The notes: generated by a model from the letters alone, not told the origin. Shown: positions 1-7,607, counted from the first letter of the stretch. The stretch is 17,808 bases of DNA from Anaerolineae bacterium (GCA_012719195.1 JAAYAV010000362.1:1-17808); one strand, 5' to 3'. A program made the numbers and translations.

Positions 1-132
1 AGCCCCTTCGTTCGCTGGGCGGATCAGGGAATCCTGACCGTGGTACCGCGTTCCTCGGCCATGCGCTCGCCCGACCGTGACACGCTAGACACTCTGGTGC
101 GCTGGTTCGAGCTGAACGTAACGCAGCGCTAA
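1..132 (+). CDS. C-terminal fragment of an unrecognised protein
   Basis: The frame is open from the first base and ends with TAA at 130-132, giving the last 43 residues of a protein that begins outside the window. The fragment reads as a soluble C-terminus (ILTVVPRSSAMRSP, then DTLDTLVRWFELNV) with no membrane segment or motif I recognise. It ends 10 bp before the next start codon on the same strand, so the two genes are probably cotranscribed, and it may belong to the same surface or solute-binding system. No function can be assigned from this piece. Confidence 0.6.
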   Translation, partial: SPFVRWADQGILTVVPRSSAMRSPDRDTLDTLVRWFELNVTQR

Positions 133-142
133 GGATAGGCGC

Positions 143-1804
143 ATGCAGGCGCAACGTTCCCGCACCACTCAATTGCTGGTGATTCTGGCCCTGGCCTTTC
201 TGCTGGTCACGGCGCTGCCCTTCGCCTGCTGGTGGGGGGCCAGCCGCCTCCGAACGGGCCTGGCCCCGGCCGAGGCGACCTTGCGCCTCGCCTACTCGCC
301 GGAGAAGGGCGAGTTGCTGCGGGCGCTGCTGGAGGACTTCGAGGCCCAGGGCCTCAAGACGTCCACCGGCTCGACGATGAAGGTAGTGGCCGAGGAGATG
401 CTGCCGGAGCGCATGACGGCACCGGCGGTGGCGGGCGAGCTGGACGCGGTGTGCCCCGATTCGTCTTTCTGGCTGACGGCCATCGATCAGGCTTGGCAAG
501 AGCAGTCGCTTGACGGCGGCACGCTGGTGGGAGAGTCGGTGCGGTTCGCCATCAGCCCGGTGGTGATCGCCATCCGGGAGGAGGTGGCCCGCTCCATGGG
601 GCATCCGGAGCGGCCCCTGGGCTGGGCCGACATCCTCGATAAGGCGCGCAACGATCCCGGGTTCGAGTGGAGCCACGCCTCTACCAGCACCGCCAGCGGC
701 CTGCTGGCGACGCTGGCCCAGTTCTACGCCGGGGCGGGCAAGACCCGCGGCCTCACCATCGAGGACGCCACCCGGCAGGCCACCCTCGATTACGTGGCGG
801 CGGTGGAAGCCACCGTGAAGCACTACGGCGAGGGTGAGCTGGCCACGGTGATGATGGCACTGGAGGAGGGCGCGCTGGGCCTGGACGCCTTCGTGGTCCA
901 GGAGCAGCTGGTGGTGTACTACAACGCCCGCAGCAGCGAGAAGCTGGTAGCAGTGTATCCGGCCGAGGGCACCCTGTGGGAGGACCATCCGCTGGCGCTC
1001 CTCGAGTCTGCCGGCCTGACCGTCGAGGCGCGGGAGACCTTCCAGGCGCTCAAGCGCTACCTGCTGCTGCCGGAGGCTCAGCAGGCGGTGCTCAGCCACG
1101 GCTACCGGCCCGCCGATCTCTCCCTCTCCCTGACCGCATCCGGCTCACCGCTTACGGCGAGCAACGGCGTCGATCCGGCGCAGCCGCAGACGGTGCTGCA
1201 GATGCCGAGCCCGGCCGTGGTGCAGGTGGTGCGCGATGTGTGGTGGTACACGAAACGCCACACCAACGTCTTCCTGGTGGTGGATGTGTCCGGCAGTATG
1301 GCGGGCGACAAGCTCGAGAACGCCCGGGCCGGCCTGCTCTCCTTCCTGGGGGGGATGAAGGGCGACGACGAGCGGGTGGGGCTGGTGCAGTTCTCGGGGT
1401 CGGTGGGCGGAATGATGCCGCTCAACGAACTGGGCCGCAACCGGCAGGCCTTGGCGGCCGCCATCGCGAACCTGAACGCCGGCGGTAACACGGCGCTTTT
1501 GGACGGGATCGCCACGGCCTACGCGCAGCTCCAGGGGCTGGGCGATCGTGATCGCATCAACGCCATCGTCGTCATGACCGATGGGCGCGAGAACGCCTCC
1601 CGAGTCGGGTTGCGCGAGTTGCAGCGCCGCATCCGTGAGGGTAATCGAGACGGTGTGCCGGTGTTCATCTTCTGCATCGGCTATGGTAGAGACGCCGACA
1701 TGGACATGCTGCGCGCCATCGCTGAGACGAGCGGCGGACAGGTGCGCGAGGGGGATCTGCTCTCCATCGAGGAGCTCTACCGCCTCATCTCCACCTACTT
1801 CTAG
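143..1804 (+). CDS. Membrane-anchored solute-binding protein fused to a von Willebrand factor A domain
   Basis: The 553-residue product starts at an ATG 10 bp after the previous stop, with purine-rich AAGGATAGG just upstream. Residues 11-31 form one hydrophobic N-terminal segment. The cysteine at 29 is not in a good lipobox, so an uncleaved anchor is more likely than a lipoprotein. Residues ~45-330 resemble the extracellular solute-binding fold (LRLAYSPEKGELLRALLEDF near the start). Residues ~373-553 are a VWA domain with a complete metal-ion-dependent adhesion site: D381-x-S383-x-S385 (DVSGSM), T450 (GGNTALLDG) and D480 (VVMTDGREN). VWA domains with intact MIDAS usually bind protein ligands through a divalent cation. 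The protein probably sits on the outer face of the membrane and binds a small ligand and a protein partner. Ligand and partner cannot be read from sequence, and no ABC permease or ATPase gene is adjacent in the window. Confidence 0.85.
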   Translation: MQAQRSRTTQLLVILALAFLLVTALPFACWWGASRLRTGLAPAEATLRLAYSPEKGELLRALLEDFEAQGLKTSTGSTMKVVAEEMLPERMTAPAVAGELDAVCPDSSFWLTAIDQAWQEQSLDGGTLVGESVRFAISPVVIAIREEVARSMGHPERPLGWADILDKARNDPGFEWSHASTSTASGLLATLAQFYAGAGKTRGLTIEDATRQATLDYVAAVEATVKHYGEGELATVMMALEEGALGLDAFVVQEQLVVYYNARSSEKLVAVYPAEGTLWEDHPLALLESAGLTVEARETFQALKRYLLLPEAQQAVLSHGYRPADLSLSLTASGSPLTASNGVDPAQPQTVLQMPSPAVVQVVRDVWWYTKRHTNVFLVVDVSGSMAGDKLENARAGLLSFLGGMKGDDERVGLVQFSGSVGGMMPLNELGRNRQALAAAIANLNAGGNTALLDGIATAYAQLQGLGDRDRINAIVVMTDGRENASRVGLRELQRRIREGNRDGVPVFIFCIGYGRDADMDMLRAIAETSGGQVREGDLLSIEELYRLISTYF

Positions 1805-1845
1805 CGTGTCGTTGGACGATTCGCCGGGAAGCGAACATAACGTTG

Positions 1846-1875
1846 TTGGCCGAGGGCTAGGCCGGCTGCTATACT
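1846..1875 (+). promoter_or_regulatory. Sigma-70-type promoter for the glycosyltransferase unit
   Basis: TTGGCC (1846-1851), an 18-bp spacer and TATACT (1870-1875). The predicted transcription start is around 1882-1883, almost on the GTG at 1883 and ~31 nt before the ATG at 1913. The same -35 and spacer recur at four other unit starts in the window, which raises confidence. No clear terminator for the upstream VWA gene is seen between 1805 and 1845. Confidence 0.6.
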
Positions 1876-1912
1876 GGCGCCCGTGCCCCATCCCACTGAC
1901 CGATCGCTGCAT

Positions 1913-3040
1913 ATGCGTGCGCCCCACGTAGGCATCAACGCGCAGTTGGTCGCTTCCCCGGGGACCTACCGCTCTGCCGGCATCAGCGGCTACATCGACG
2001 GCCTGCTTAGCCACCTTCCGGCCGCCGCTCCACGCTACCGTTTGTCTGCCTGGGTACCACAGGCCCATCCCGGCTGGCCCGGCGTGGCTCAGCGAGTCAC
2101 CGGCGTCGCCGAGGACCGCGTACGTCGCCGGATAGTCTGGGAGCAGACGGCGCTTCCCCTTCAGGCACGCCGTTTGCGAGTAGATCTCTTCCACGGACCG
2201 GCATTCGCGCTTCCTGCTATCGGCGGTGTCCCGTCGGTGGTCAGTGTTCCGGACCTGAGCTTCCGCCTTTTCCCCGCTTACCATCCGCGGGGACGGCGGC
2301 TTTACCTGGATCTGATCACGCGGTTGTCGCTGGCGCGCGCACGGGCGGTGATCGCCATCTCAGAGAGCACGAAGCAGGACATCTGCCGGCTCTACGGGGT
2401 GCCTGCCCAGAGAGTACACGTCACTCACCTGGGCGTGGACGAGCGCTTCTCGCCACCGACCGAGGCGGCGAAATGCGCTTTCCGACAGAAGACCGGCCTC
2501 GGCCCCTACATCTACTACCAGGGCACGCTCGAGCCGCGAAAGAACCTGAACCTACTGGTGGAGGCGTACCGGCAATTGCAGCAGGCGGGCGAAGTCGGTC
2601 ATCGCTTGGTGCTGGGAGGCGCCCCCGGCTGGGGCTACGAGGCCATCCGCGAAGCGGTGGTACGACACGGCCTGGAGGAGCAGGTGCTGTTCCTAGGTTA
2701 CGTAAGCCCGGCGGAGAGCCCGCAGTGGTATGGGGCGGCGGACCTGTTCGTGTACCCGTCCGCGTATGAGGGTTTCGGCTTGCCGCCGCTGGAGGCAATG
2801 GCCTGCGGCACGCCCGTCGTGACTGCTAACACCTCATCGTTGCCAGAAGTGGTCGGAGAGGCGGGCATGATGGTGACACCAGGGGATGGGACGGTACTGG
2901 CCGAGGCCATGGGTCGGCTGCTGGGCGACGCCGAGCTTCGGGCCGAACTGGGGCGGGCTGGGCACCGGCGCGCACTCTCGTTCACCTGGGCGGCGACGGC
3001 GGCCGCCACGGCGGAGGTATACCGAAAGTGTCTAGCGTGA
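1913..3040 (+). CDS. Glycosyltransferase family 4 (GT-B fold)
   Basis: A retaining GT-B glycosyltransferase of the GT4 type, expected to add a sugar from a nucleotide-sugar donor to a growing surface glycan at the cytoplasmic membrane face. The N-terminal acceptor domain starts with VGINAQLVASPGTYR, followed by a glycine-rich AGISGYIDGLL helix. The C-terminal donor domain contains YYQGTLEPRKNLNLLVEAY and the E-x7-E signature EGFGLPPLE (about E286 and E294), then GTPVVTANTSSLPEVVGEAG. I chose the ATG at 1913 because family members usually begin a few residues before the first beta strand. An in-frame GTG at 1883 would add ten residues and coincides with the predicted transcription start, so a leaderless GTG start is possible. 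Neither start has a Shine-Dalgarno sequence. The gene overlaps the next by 13 bp. The specific sugar is not predictable. Confidence 0.85.
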   Translation: MRAPHVGINAQLVASPGTYRSAGISGYIDGLLSHLPAAAPRYRLSAWVPQAHPGWPGVAQRVTGVAEDRVRRRIVWEQTALPLQARRLRVDLFHGPAFALPAIGGVPSVVSVPDLSFRLFPAYHPRGRRLYLDLITRLSLARARAVIAISESTKQDICRLYGVPAQRVHVTHLGVDERFSPPTEAAKCAFRQKTGLGPYIYYQGTLEPRKNLNLLVEAYRQLQQAGEVGHRLVLGGAPGWGYEAIREAVVRHGLEEQVLFLGYVSPAESPQWYGAADLFVYPSAYEGFGLPPLEAMACGTPVVTANTSSLPEVVGEAGMMVTPGDGTVLAEAMGRLLGDAELRAELGRAGHRRALSFTWAATAAATAEVYRKCLA

Positions 3041-4473
3041 AGCCGGTCAGTCGCGACAGGCTGACACTGCTGGCGCCGGCCATGGCAGTCTTGGATGGCC
3101 TCGCCATCAACCTTGCCTTCTATCTTGCGTATGTGCTCCGCTACGTGGTGGAGTGGCCGACGCCTGTCGAGGACGTGTTCTACTTCCCCTACCGCTACTA
3201 CTTCCCCGTCGGCGTGGTGCTCTCGATCACGCTGTTAGCGATCTTCTACACCCAAGGTCTATATGCCAGCAGGACTGGCGACACCTGGCTGGACGAACTC
3301 CAGCGGGTGGTGAGCGGGACGGCCACCGGCATCGTCGGGCTAGTCGTCTTCTACTTCTTCTACCGGCCCAACGTCTACTCCCGTCTGGTCTTCTTTTACG
3401 CCGCCGCCCTCATCGTCATTGTCTTGGGCATCACCCACTGGCTGAAGTACCTGCTGCTGGACTACCTGCGCCGGAGAGGCGTGGGCGTCGAGCGGGTGCT
3501 GATCGTGGGTGCCGGCGAAGTCGGGCGCGCCGTGATCCGGAGCATTGTGGCCCACCCGGAACTGGGGTACCAGATCGTGGGCTTCGTGGACGACGACCCG
3601 GAGGAGGGGGTTAGCAGCCTCGGCCGGATCGAGGGGCTCGGGTCGGTCTCGCGCCTCCCCAGCCTGGTACAGGAGCGCGCCGTCGACGAGGTCATCATCA
3701 CGCTGCCGTGGATGCATCACCGGCAGATCCTGACCATTGTGGACCAGTGCCAGGACCGTAACGTGCGCGCCCGAGTGGTGCCTGACCTTTTCCAGATGAG
3801 TCTCAGCTCAGTGGACTTCTATGACCTCGACGGCATCCCTCTCCTAGGGGTGCGAGAAGTGACCATCGGCCAGTTCGATCGCGCCCTGAAGCGCATCATG
3901 GATTTTCTCGCCGGGCTGGCAGGCGTGCTGGTGCTGGCGATCATCTATCTGCCCGTGGCACTTGCCATCAAGCTGGACTCTTCCGGGCCGGTGTTGTACC
4001 GCCAAGAGCGCGTCGGCCGGGGAGGGAGGCGCTTCAACATCGTCAAGTTCCGGTCGATGTACGTGGACGCCGACGAGCAGCAGTCTACCCTGCTGGACCG
4101 CAACGAGGCGGACGGACCGCTGTTCAAGATCAAGGACGATCCGCGCACGACGCGGGTAGGACGGGTGTTGCGCAAGGTCAGCCTGGATGAGTGGCCGCAG
4201 TTCCTCAACGTGCTCAAGGGCGACATGAGCGTGGTGGGACCGCGCCCCAACCGTCCCGCCGAGGTCGAGGCCTATAAGCCCTGGCATCGGCGCCGGCTGG
4301 AGGTGAAGCCGGGCATCACCGGGCTATGGCAGGTGGGCGGGCGGAGCGAGGTGCCCTTCGACGAGATGGTACTCCTCGACGTCTACTACATTGAGAACTG
4401 GTCGGTAGCGCTGGACCTGAAGGTTATGCTTAGGACGGTCCCGCTGATGCTCTTCAGCCGGGGTGCCTACTAG
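3028..4473 (+). CDS. Polyprenyl-phosphate sugar phosphotransferase (WbaP/WcaJ-type initiating transferase)
   Basis: Transfers a sugar-1-phosphate from a UDP-sugar to undecaprenyl phosphate, the first committed step of exopolysaccharide or O-antigen synthesis. The 481-residue layout is the long family type: about four N-terminal membrane segments (~17-140), a CoA-binding-like Rossmann domain with GAGEVG at 161-166, and a C-terminal bacterial sugar transferase domain from ~F283. The catalytic domain has a membrane segment (FLAGLAGVLVLAIIYLPVAL), KFRSM at 340-344, the SLDEWPQ motif with the D387-E388 dyad, GDMSVVGPRP and PGITGLWQV. The GTG at 3028 is preferred because GGAGG at 3013-3017 lies 10 nt upstream. 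A second GTG at 3037 would give a 4-bp overlap. Coupled to the GT4 gene, it suggests a small glycan unit whose other genes lie elsewhere. The sugar specificity is unknown. Confidence 0.92.
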   Translation: MSSVKPVSRDRLTLLAPAMAVLDGLAINLAFYLAYVLRYVVEWPTPVEDVFYFPYRYYFPVGVVLSITLLAIFYTQGLYASRTGDTWLDELQRVVSGTATGIVGLVVFYFFYRPNVYSRLVFFYAAALIVIVLGITHWLKYLLLDYLRRRGVGVERVLIVGAGEVGRAVIRSIVAHPELGYQIVGFVDDDPEEGVSSLGRIEGLGSVSRLPSLVQERAVDEVIITLPWMHHRQILTIVDQCQDRNVRARVVPDLFQMSLSSVDFYDLDGIPLLGVREVTIGQFDRALKRIMDFLAGLAGVLVLAIIYLPVALAIKLDSSGPVLYRQERVGRGGRRFNIVKFRSMYVDADEQQSTLLDRNEADGPLFKIKDDPRTTRVGRVLRKVSLDEWPQFLNVLKGDMSVVGPRPNRPAEVEAYKPWHRRRLEVKPGITGLWQVGGRSEVPFDEMVLLDVYYIENWSVALDLKVMLRTVPLMLFSRGAY

Positions 4474-4482
4474 CCGTCCCGA

Positions 4483-4512
4483 TTGGCCAGTCTCACACCG
4501 GACAAGTACAAT
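4483..4512 (+). promoter_or_regulatory. Sigma-70-type promoter for purA
   Basis: TTGGCC (4483-4488), an 18-bp spacer and TACAAT (4507-4512), 10 bp after the sugar transferase stop. The predicted start is near 4519, giving purA an untranslated leader of about 160 nt. The -35 hexamer is identical to those at 1846 and, on the minus strand, at 10548. Confidence 0.6.
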
Positions 4513-4518
4513 TGAGGG

Positions 4519-4680
4519 GCTTCTTGCTGCGCCCGCGCCACTCTTCCCCGCCATGACGGCACCGCTGCTCACTTCGTGCTGCGCGGGGTTCCGGGAAGCG
4601 CAGGCTGGGCAGGGCTACTGGAACGCGGCGACCGTGCTACGCTATGGCGGCCCGACGTGAGGACTGGGAGGGAAGCACGC
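4519..4680 (+). promoter_or_regulatory. Long 5' leader of purA with alternative pairings
   Basis: Between the predicted start near 4519 and the purA ATG there is no convincing gene. CCCCGC (4546-4551) can pair with GCGGGG (4583-4588), and the overlapping CTTCCC (4543-4548) can pair with GGGAAG (4593-4598), so two partly exclusive stems are possible. The Shine-Dalgarno GGAGG is at 4667-4671. No known riboswitch consensus is recognised. Regulation by this leader is inference only. Confidence 0.3.
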
Positions 4681-5967
4681 ATGCCCGTGACTGTCATCAT
4701 CGGCGCGCAGTGGGGCGACGAAGGCAAAGGCAAGATCACCGACTCGCTGGCCGGCCACGTGGACGTCGTGGCCCGTTACCAGGGCGGCGACAACGCCGGG
4801 CACACGGTCGTCCACGGCGACTGGATGCTCCGCCTGCACCAGATTCCATCGGGCATCCTGCACGAGGGCGTTCTCTGTGTGCTGGGCGGGGGAATGGTCA
4901 TCAACCCCAAGACGCTCATCGCCGAGATGGACGAACTGCAGACGCGGGACGCCTTCCGGGCCCGAATGTTGATCAGCGGCCGGGCGCACGTGATCATGCC
5001 TTACCACATCGCCCTGGACGGGGCGAGCGAGGCTTCGCGGGGCGCCGCCGCCATCGGCACCACGAGGCGCGGCATCGGCCCGGCCTACCAGGACAAGGCG
5101 GCCCGAACCGGTCTGCGCATGTACGACTTCCGTCTGCCGGACGACAAGTTGGCGGACAAGATCCGCGCTGCCGTGGAGGACAAGAACGTCCTCTTGGAGC
5201 GCCTATACGAGCAGCCGGGGCTCGATGCGGAGGCGATTGCGGCCCAGTTCGTCGGGCACGCCGGCCGACTCCGACCCTACATCGGCGACGACTCCCTGGC
5301 TCTGGCGGAGTCCTTGGAGGCGGGCAAGCAGGTGTTGTTCGAGGGTGCCCAGGGGATCCTGCTGGATATCGACCACGGCACTTATCCCTACGTCACTAGC
5401 TCGGCGACCGTCCTTGGAGGCGGGCTGAGCGTGCTGGGTGTGAGCCCACGGGAGATCAAACGCGTCATCGGCGCGGTGAAGGCCTACCAGACGAGAGTGG
5501 GCGAGGGGCCCTTCCCCACCGAGCAGACGGGCGAGATGGGAGCTAGGCTGCGCGGGACGGGAGCCAACTACTGGGACGAGTTTGGGACCACCACCGGTCG
5601 CCCCCGTCGCTGCGGCTGGCTCGACCTGGTTACGGTGCGGTACTCCGCCCGGGTCAGCGGCCTGACGGAACTGGCCGTCACCAAGCTCGACATTCTCTCC
5701 GGCATCGAGGAGCTTCAGGTCTGCGTCGGCTACCGCCTGGACGGGAAGACTCTGGACCGTGTGGTACCGCCGGTGGAGGACCTGGCCCGGGTAGAACCCA
5801 TCTACGAGCGCCTGCCGGGTTGGCAGGAGCCCCTCGGCCATTCGCGCCGCTTCCGGGATCTGCCGGTCAACGCGCAGGGGTACATTCGCTTTATCGAAGA
5901 GCGCACCGGACTTCCGGTCTCGGTGATAACGGTGGGACCGGGGCGCGACCAGTCGGTGGAGCGCTAG
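4681..5967 (+). CDS. purA: Adenylosuccinate synthetase
   Basis: Catalyses the GTP-dependent condensation of IMP with aspartate to adenylosuccinate, the first branch step toward AMP, in the cytoplasm. The 428-residue length is normal for bacterial PurA. The N-terminal signature GAQWGDEGKGK (residues 8-18) carries catalytic Asp13, and catalytic His41 lies in GGDNAGH, both at the same positions as in the E. coli enzyme. Further family blocks are GTTRRGIGPAYQDKAARTG, EGAQGILLDIDHGTYPYVTS, TTTGRPRRCGWLD and the GTP-base region TKLDIL. The ATG at 4681 has GGAGG nine bases upstream and starts exactly at the conserved beta strand. An in-frame upstream extension to 4576 has no support. The next gene begins 32 bp downstream, and the short hairpin CGGCC-TGA-GGCCG (5977-5989) in the gap touches its ribosome binding site. 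Confidence 0.98.
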   Translation: MPVTVIIGAQWGDEGKGKITDSLAGHVDVVARYQGGDNAGHTVVHGDWMLRLHQIPSGILHEGVLCVLGGGMVINPKTLIAEMDELQTRDAFRARMLISGRAHVIMPYHIALDGASEASRGAAAIGTTRRGIGPAYQDKAARTGLRMYDFRLPDDKLADKIRAAVEDKNVLLERLYEQPGLDAEAIAAQFVGHAGRLRPYIGDDSLALAESLEAGKQVLFEGAQGILLDIDHGTYPYVTSSATVLGGGLSVLGVSPREIKRVIGAVKAYQTRVGEGPFPTEQTGEMGARLRGTGANYWDEFGTTTGRPRRCGWLDLVTVRYSARVSGLTELAVTKLDILSGIEELQVCVGYRLDGKTLDRVVPPVEDLARVEPIYERLPGWQEPLGHSRRFRDLPVNAQGYIRFIEERTGLPVSVITVGPGRDQSVER

Positions 5968-5999
5968 GCCCGGGCACGGCCTGAGGCCGGGGAGCCGGT

Positions 6000-7190
6000 G
6001 TGACCAAGCTGGACGCTCTGGTGATCGGGGGAGGCCCGGGGGGCGCGAGCGCCGCCTATCACCTGGCCCGGGGCGGTGCCCAAGTGGCGCTGGTCGACTC
6101 GCGGGAGCCCGGTGGTCGCCGGCCGATGACCGGCTTCCTGTCCGTTCTGGCGCAGGACTGCCTGGCGGGGATGGAGTTGGGCGACTGGGCCTCGCGCCAG
6201 AGGTCTTGCCCGCGGATGCACTTCGTCGGCCCCCGCGGTACGGTTGCGGTGTGGACGCCCGTGTCGGAGCGCCGCACCAGCGTCCTCGCGCCCCGCGGCG
6301 AACTGGAGCCGGTGCTGCTCGATGCGGCTGCCTCGGTAGGCGTGCGGCTTTTCCTCGACACCACCGTCACCGGTATCGAGGCCTCCAACGATGGAGTGGT
6401 GGCGCGTACCGATGGGTACACGCTCCCCCAGGCGCAGCTTGTCATCCTCGCCGAGGGCGCGCGCGCGCGTCTGGCTGAGGACCTGGGCCTGGTACGGCGC
6501 GGCGCCGACTACGTGAACCTTCATGCTGTGTATGAGCACGGGGCCGATGGCCTCTGTGAGATGCACTACCTGCATGACCTAATGCCTACCGTCTCCTGGG
6601 CCGTCCCGGTCAGCGCCGAGGCGGTCTGCCTGAGCGTGTCGTCGCTGAGCCGGAGCGTGAAGGGTTCGGTGCTGATGTCATCGCTGCGTCAGCTATCCTC
6701 GGAGCGAGCCTACTCGGGTGCCCTCGCCGGGCGCCGACCGGCGCAGTCTCCCCGGGTCCGCTGCATCCGCAGCGGCCTGAACTCGGTGACGCCGTATGGG
6801 GAGCGCATCCTTCTCGCCGGCGAGGTGGCGGGAGTGGTGCATCCACTCACGCTCGAGGGCATCGGTGCCGCGATGGAGAGCGGTCGAGTGGCGGCACAGC
6901 ACGCTCGCTATGCTCTGGAGAAGGGGCGCTTCACGACGGCGGACCTCTCCGCCTACGCCCGAGCGCTGCGGCGCGTCTTTGGGGTGGAGTACCGCGCCGC
7001 TCGCTTCCTGCGGGAACTGCTGCGCTCCGAGAGAGTGCTGGAGCGCATCGTCGGGCGGGCCCAACGGGACCCCGGGTTCGCCAATCTCGTAGCCGGTCTG
7101 TTCACACGGAGCCAGAGCACCCTGGGCACCCTCACGCCGGCGAACCTGCTGCGCTACGCCATCTGGTGGCGTGGGCCGCGCCCTCGCTAG
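6000..7190 (+). CDS. FAD-dependent oxidoreductase, geranylgeranyl-reductase-like family
   Basis: A 396-residue flavoprotein of the geranylgeranyl reductase/halogenase-like superfamily. The N-terminal dinucleotide motif is VIGGGPGGASAAYHLARGG (about residues 8-26), followed by an acidic residue (D33) expected to contact the FAD ribose. The second FAD segment reads ILLAGEVAGVVHPLTLEGIG near residues 270-288, then AMESGRVAAQHA. Relatives reduce double bonds in isoprenoid chains of lipids, quinones or pigments, but substrate is not readable here. Most family members have GDAAG in the second motif, whereas this protein has GEVAG (E275 for Asp). The GTG at 6000 is preceded by GGAG at 5991-5994 with 5-base spacing. 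It likely shares a transcript with purA, though the two reactions are unrelated. No terminator is evident after it. Confidence 0.8.
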   Translation: MTKLDALVIGGGPGGASAAYHLARGGAQVALVDSREPGGRRPMTGFLSVLAQDCLAGMELGDWASRQRSCPRMHFVGPRGTVAVWTPVSERRTSVLAPRGELEPVLLDAAASVGVRLFLDTTVTGIEASNDGVVARTDGYTLPQAQLVILAEGARARLAEDLGLVRRGADYVNLHAVYEHGADGLCEMHYLHDLMPTVSWAVPVSAEAVCLSVSSLSRSVKGSVLMSSLRQLSSERAYSGALAGRRPAQSPRVRCIRSGLNSVTPYGERILLAGEVAGVVHPLTLEGIGAAMESGRVAAQHARYALEKGRFTTADLSAYARALRRVFGVEYRAARFLRELLRSERVLERIVGRAQRDPGFANLVAGLFTRSQSTLGTLTPANLLRYAIWWRGPRPR

Positions 7191-7229
7191 GTTCGGCGGC
7201 CCGTTACGCAGCTAAGGCTCCATCTCTGC

Positions 7230-7259
7230 TTGCCTCGCGAGCGTTACGCGTGCTAGAGT
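7230..7259 (+). promoter_or_regulatory. Promoter of the cold-shock gene
   Basis: TTGCCT (7230-7235), an 18-bp spacer and TAGAGT (7254-7259), with a TG dinucleotide at 7251-7252 making an extended -10. The hexamers are weaker than in the other four promoters, but the spacer length is identical. The predicted start is around 7266, exactly where the leader's closing stem begins. Confidence 0.5.
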
Positions 7260-7266
7260 CTCCTAA

Positions 7267-7388
7267 TAGTGCAGCCTGAGAGTCGCGGGGCGCGCGAAGG
7301 CGCGAGTCCTCGCAGACCACGAAGGTCAGGTCCGGCGCGGCCGACAGGTAAACCCGGGCAGGAATGCACTAAGGGGAGAAGGTCTGAG
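7267..7388 (+). promoter_or_regulatory. Structured 5' leader of the cold-shock gene
   Basis: This ~120-nt leader can fold into a closed multi-branch structure. The outer stem TAGTGCA (7267-7273) pairs perfectly with TGCACTA (7365-7371), continued after a small bulge by CCTG (7275-7278) with CAGG (7359-7362). Inside are a long hairpin (GCGGGG 7285-7290 with CCTCGC 7308-7313, then CGCGC 7291-7295 with GCGCG 7300-7304, loop GAAG) and a second hairpin (GTC-C-GGC 7330-7336 with GCC-GAC 7340-7345). The Shine-Dalgarno GGGGAG (7373-7378) abuts the closing stem. Long folded leaders control stability and translation of cold-shock mRNAs in other bacteria, and a similar role here is inferred. Confidence 0.5.
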
Positions 7389-7607
7389 ATGGGAGAGCTA
7401 CTGCAGGGCACGGTCAAGTGGTTCAGCCGCACGAAGGGCTACGGGTTCATCACGCCGGATGCCGACGCTGAGAAGGACGTCTTCGTCCACTACTCGGCCA
7501 TCTCCGGTGAGGGCTTCCGTAACCTGGACGAAGGTGACAAAGTCGAGTTCGAAGTTGAGGACAGCCCCAAGGGGCCGCAGGCCGCCCGGGTGAGCCGGAT
7601 CGTCTGA
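7389..7607 (+). CDS. Cold-shock domain protein (CspA family)
   Basis: A 72-residue single OB-fold protein that binds single-stranded RNA and DNA, typically acting as an RNA chaperone in the cytoplasm. It has both nucleic-acid-binding motifs, RNP1 as KGYGFI (residues 16-21) and RNP2 as VFVHY (31-35), within the family layout GTVKWFSRTKGYGFITPD, ending GPQAARVSRIV. Residues 1-6 (MGELLQ) are a slightly longer N-terminus than in E. coli CspA. The ATG at 7389 is chosen because GGGGAG and GAAGG lie 6-10 nt upstream. The frame stays open to 7269, but that stretch forms the structured leader and does not look like protein. The gene appears monocistronic, with its own promoter and a downstream hairpin. 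Confidence 0.95.
   Translation: MGELLQGTVKWFSRTKGYGFITPDADAEKDVFVHYSAISGEGFRNLDEGDKVEFEVEDSPKGPQAARVSRIV

Noticed and set aside
1145..2284. 379-residue open frame on the minus strand
   Set aside because: It lies antisense to the VWA and glycosyltransferase genes, has no recognisable domain and crosses a plausible plus-strand promoter. It is a GC-rich shadow frame.
4636..4643. TGCTACGCT as an extended -10 close to purA
   Set aside because: No -35 resembling the window's TTGRCC pattern at 17-18 bp, so evidence is too weak compared with the promoter at 4483-4512.
4553..4660. 35-codon ATG frame in the purA leader as a possible leader peptide
   Set aside because: No ribosome binding site before the ATG (CTTCCCCGCC precedes it), no repeated regulatory codons and no recognisable peptide.
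7324..7335. GGTCAGGTCCGG in the csp leader matches a segment of bacterial SRP (4.5S) RNA
   Set aside because: The essential following GGAAGGAAGCAG loop region is missing and the surrounding pairing differs. The element is followed directly by a ribosome binding site and csp.
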